NCBI RefSeq assembly: GCF_963675165.1
Contig: NC_087390.1
Location: forward strand, 2,030,001 to 2,094,000
Direction of reading: 5' to 3'
Origin: Halichondria panicea
Lineage: Eukaryota; Porifera; Demospongiae; Suberitida; Halichondriidae
Length of the DNA stretch: 64,000 nt
Shown here one piece after another: positions 61,668 to 64,000 of the stretch. How positions within the stretch are numbered: position 1 is the stretch's first letter; each line of letters starts with the position of its first letter. Under the pieces are notes generated by a model. The model made no database searches. It worked only from the letters and a program-made list of their open reading frames with translations, and was not told the origin of the DNA. Made by a program: the position numbers and the translations under genes.

Positions 61668-63825
61668 TTATTAGCGAGTTATAGCTAATGTATAAATATT
61701 GGGAATTATATAATTATTGTAACATTACTATAGTTTTTTTGGCAGAGTATAGATATTTAGTAGCCAGCTGTCACTCTCCATTTAATTTAGGAAGCATAAT
61801 ACTGTGTACTTATTTTTAGATACGTACACAATGTACATGCATGCACTCAGCCTCAGGTACGTACGTAGGTTAAGGCTGGAAGTTGAAGAAAAGTGTACTA
61901 TAAATTACCATTTTTTGTAAAAAAATCTTGTTAATTACACAAGTCATTACTTTTCCCAAAATGTATTGTAAATAATTATGTGTAAACATGAATACTTTTC
62001 ATCTCATTACCATGGTTATGATCTTGTTATGTCGTTGACTGTGTGACCTACCTTCACGAGTTTTGAAAATGCTGCCTCCAATACCAAGTTGTAGAAAGTA
62101 ACATTGAATATTGGTATCAAAAGTTAGCTCTTAGTGAAAAAAGGTGGATATTTGGTGTGACCTCATTCTAGCTCTGATTACAGTGACTTTATTGATCAAA
62201 AAACGTGAAAATTTATGAGTTGAATGTTCACTGTACAAAATACGTGATAGCAGCCCTAAATATCCATCGTTTCTATTGCACTAGTACTGTAGTAAGAGCT
62301 TTGATATAATTATACTAATATAAGATTTTATTGCTTTTTAATAAGTGCTGACATCAGCGTTTTACATTCAAATTGCACAGGAAGCGACTCATCACCGACT
62401 GTGCAGATATTTTTCCATATTGCACACCCGGAAGTATTATTGCACACTTGTTATTGCACACTAGGAAGTGATTCTTATTTGGAATAAAACGTTTTCAGCA
62501 GTGAGAGAACAAGAAAAAACATAGTTTACACACTTATAATCATGCATTGCAATGTTTATCAGTCTCTTTTCTTGTTTTCTGATGCTCTGTATCACTTCTG
62601 TGCTATTTTTGCAGTGAAGCTGAGGGTCAGGAGGTTGTCAGTGTTCATATTTAACGCATCAAACAGGCATCAGTGTTGGAAGTGGGTGCTTTGAGCGGAG
62701 TATTGCACATGTAGAAGTGTACTGGACCACCATATAAGCCTGTTCAGGCTTGTATAAAGTCGTTTTGGCTTCAAAAACGGTTGTCACACTTTTCTTCAGT
62801 TATAGCGGTGCATGTTTCCTCTTCTGATACACTGGAGCATGATAGAAAGCAAGCACATGCTGTTTATCCTTCAGAACTATCCATTTTCAAAACGGGTTGC
62901 TGGTTGTCAACGTTTTTCTTGTCTTTTTTCTTGTCTGTTCTCTACAAAATCTTTAAGTAGCCTTCTGCAAGCTCTCTTGGTGTTCTAGAGTCTTATTTCT
63001 TTGTCTTTCTAGCTGTTTTCTTTCTCTTAAACTCGTCTTCAACTGGGAGAAATCAATTTTGTTGCTACGCATTCTTCTGGTTGATAAAGCAACCGCATGT
63101 TGCGCATGCGCAGATTCAACTTGCATTTTGGTTGCCAAGCAATAAATGCATTATCCTATGGATACTGATGATTATCACTCGTCCGTGCCTAGTAACTGTC
63201 ACTCGTGCCTTGCAGGCACTCGTGCAGTTACTGGCACAGACTCGTGATAATCTTCAGTATCCATAGGATAATATCATAGTACCATGGTACACAACAAGGC
63301 AGTAACCATGGCAACGATGTTATCATCCTGATCCATTTTTGACGTATAATATGAATCCCAAATAAAAAGCTACAATAATACAATGCACAATGACAGATTG
63401 CAATGCACCCTCATTTATGTTGTGAAACAGCCTTAACCACTATAATAATGTTAATAACGTCACATGAACATTCTATTAATTACCTGTGGTACACCCTCAG
63501 ATGGTATTGGTGATACAATAATAATTATTGGCCTGATGAACCCTACTATAAACACGAAGCATGCAGCTATAGCTAGCCAGTTTCACAATTCTGAGTGCAC
63601 AGTACTGGTTATCAATAGCTTGTAGTGTACTGGTGATTATAGTTATAAATTGTCGGATTGCTCAACTCTTTAATGAACATGATTTTGGAGAAATTGGGTA
63701 CACAATCGATAATTAATCTCAGGACAATAAATTATAAGGGAGAATAAATGTACACAGTAAAAATGTGAATAGTCAAACAAAGCAAAGAGCATACTATTAA
63801 ACAAAAAAGGTATTTATAATTATAA
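61668..63825. other. spacer after DCTN2, repeats only
   Basis: No gene recognised. Sequence 62560-63130 weakly resembles 47009-47460 (lysine/arginine-rich minus-strand frame such as RERKQLERQRNK), suggesting decayed copies of one element. A hairpin follows at 63150-63272. Confidence 0.5.
63150..63272. repeat. long foldback with ~50-bp arms
   Basis: ATTATCCTATGGATACTGA..GATTATCACTCG..AGTAACTG is mirrored by CAGTTACT..CTCGTGATAATC..CAGTATCCATAGGATAAT, with a short GCCTTGCAGGC centre. Likely a foldback element. Confidence 0.75.
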
Positions 63826-64000
63826 CTAATTTACCAAATTGAATGCACGTGCGGTACACTGGTATACTGTGTTTTTCTTAGCTTGTTGTATCACCTCCAG
63901 CTTTTTTTTGACCTCATCCCTGGTCTTACAAAGGTCTTCGGACTCGGGGCCAGTTGAAGCTTCAATACGTGTGTCAATCACAGCCAACTGGGATTCCAAT
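63826..64000 (-). CDS. last exon of an unidentified gene (partial)
   Basis: On the minus strand an open frame enters from the right edge and reads QLAVIDTRIEAS, EDLCKTRDEVKKKLEVIQQA and a final ARAFNLVN before a TAG at 63826-63828. Composition is helical and charged, suggesting coiled coil. It was too short for the frame list because it has no start in the window. No family recognised; it could also be part of a pseudogene. Confidence 0.45.
   Translation of the reverse strand, partial: LESQLAVIDTRIEASTGPESEDLCKTRDEVKKKLEVIQQAKKNTVYQCTARAFNLVN

Overview
The window looks like nuclear DNA of an animal, most probably a demosponge. The evidence is intron-rich genes with canonical GT/AG splice sites, AT-rich spacers full of small inverted-repeat elements and CA/TG microsatellites, conserved metazoan orthologues (ABCF2, MORN1, eEF1B, a FASTK/RAP protein, DNA ligase IV, dynamitin), and families I associate with large expansions in sponges: secreted fibrinogen-related-like proteins, a single-exon beta-helix plus multi-membrane-span protein, and a protein kinase with an HRDLSSNN loop fused to Kelch repeats. 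The species cannot be named from the sequence. Exon boundaries below were set by eye from splice signals, reading-frame phase and remembered family alignments; in every spliced gene complete in the window the listed exons sum to a multiple of three.

Layout. 1-18,189 (minus): 5' part of ABCF2, five exons at 15.9-18.2 kb and two at 1-488, separated by a 15.45-kb intron. That intron holds three intronless fibrinogen-related-like genes (840-1910 +, 3770-4819 -, 7769-8860 +) with decayed copies of their 5' ends, and a 1295-residue intronless membrane protein gene (10888-14775 -). 18.2-20.9 kb: spacer with three copies of a hairpin-forming sequence whose stems show base-pair compensation. 20,925-28,245 (minus): a 12-exon zinc-finger/RG-rich gene, head to head (206 bp) with MORN1 (28,452-32,846 +). 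33,031-38,683 (+): eEF1B. 38.7-39.8 kb: repeat DNA with a broken YqaJ-type nuclease fragment. 39,832-40,875 (minus): type II membrane protein resembling glycosyltransferases. 40.9-41.7 kb: two strong palindromes. 41,773-44,475 (+): FASTK/RAP mitochondrial protein. 44,697-58,734 (+): 29-exon LIG4, with an antisense kinase-Kelch gene nested in intron 7 and a tRNA-Gly(GCC) in intron 13. 59,013-61,667 (+): dynamitin (DCTN2). 61.7-63.8 kb: repeats. 63,826-64,000 (minus): last exon of an unidentified gene.

The right half is a compact run of same-strand housekeeping genes with 180-280 bp gaps (MORN1 to eEF1B, FASTK to LIG4, LIG4 to DCTN2). The left half is an accessory cluster inside a housekeeping intron. 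No operon-like functional link is evident: the genes act in translation and ribosome-linked processes (ABCF2, eEF1B), DNA double-strand break joining (LIG4), microtubule motor cargo binding (DCTN2) and mitochondrial RNA metabolism (FASTK/RAP), plus secreted or surface proteins in the ABCF2 intron.
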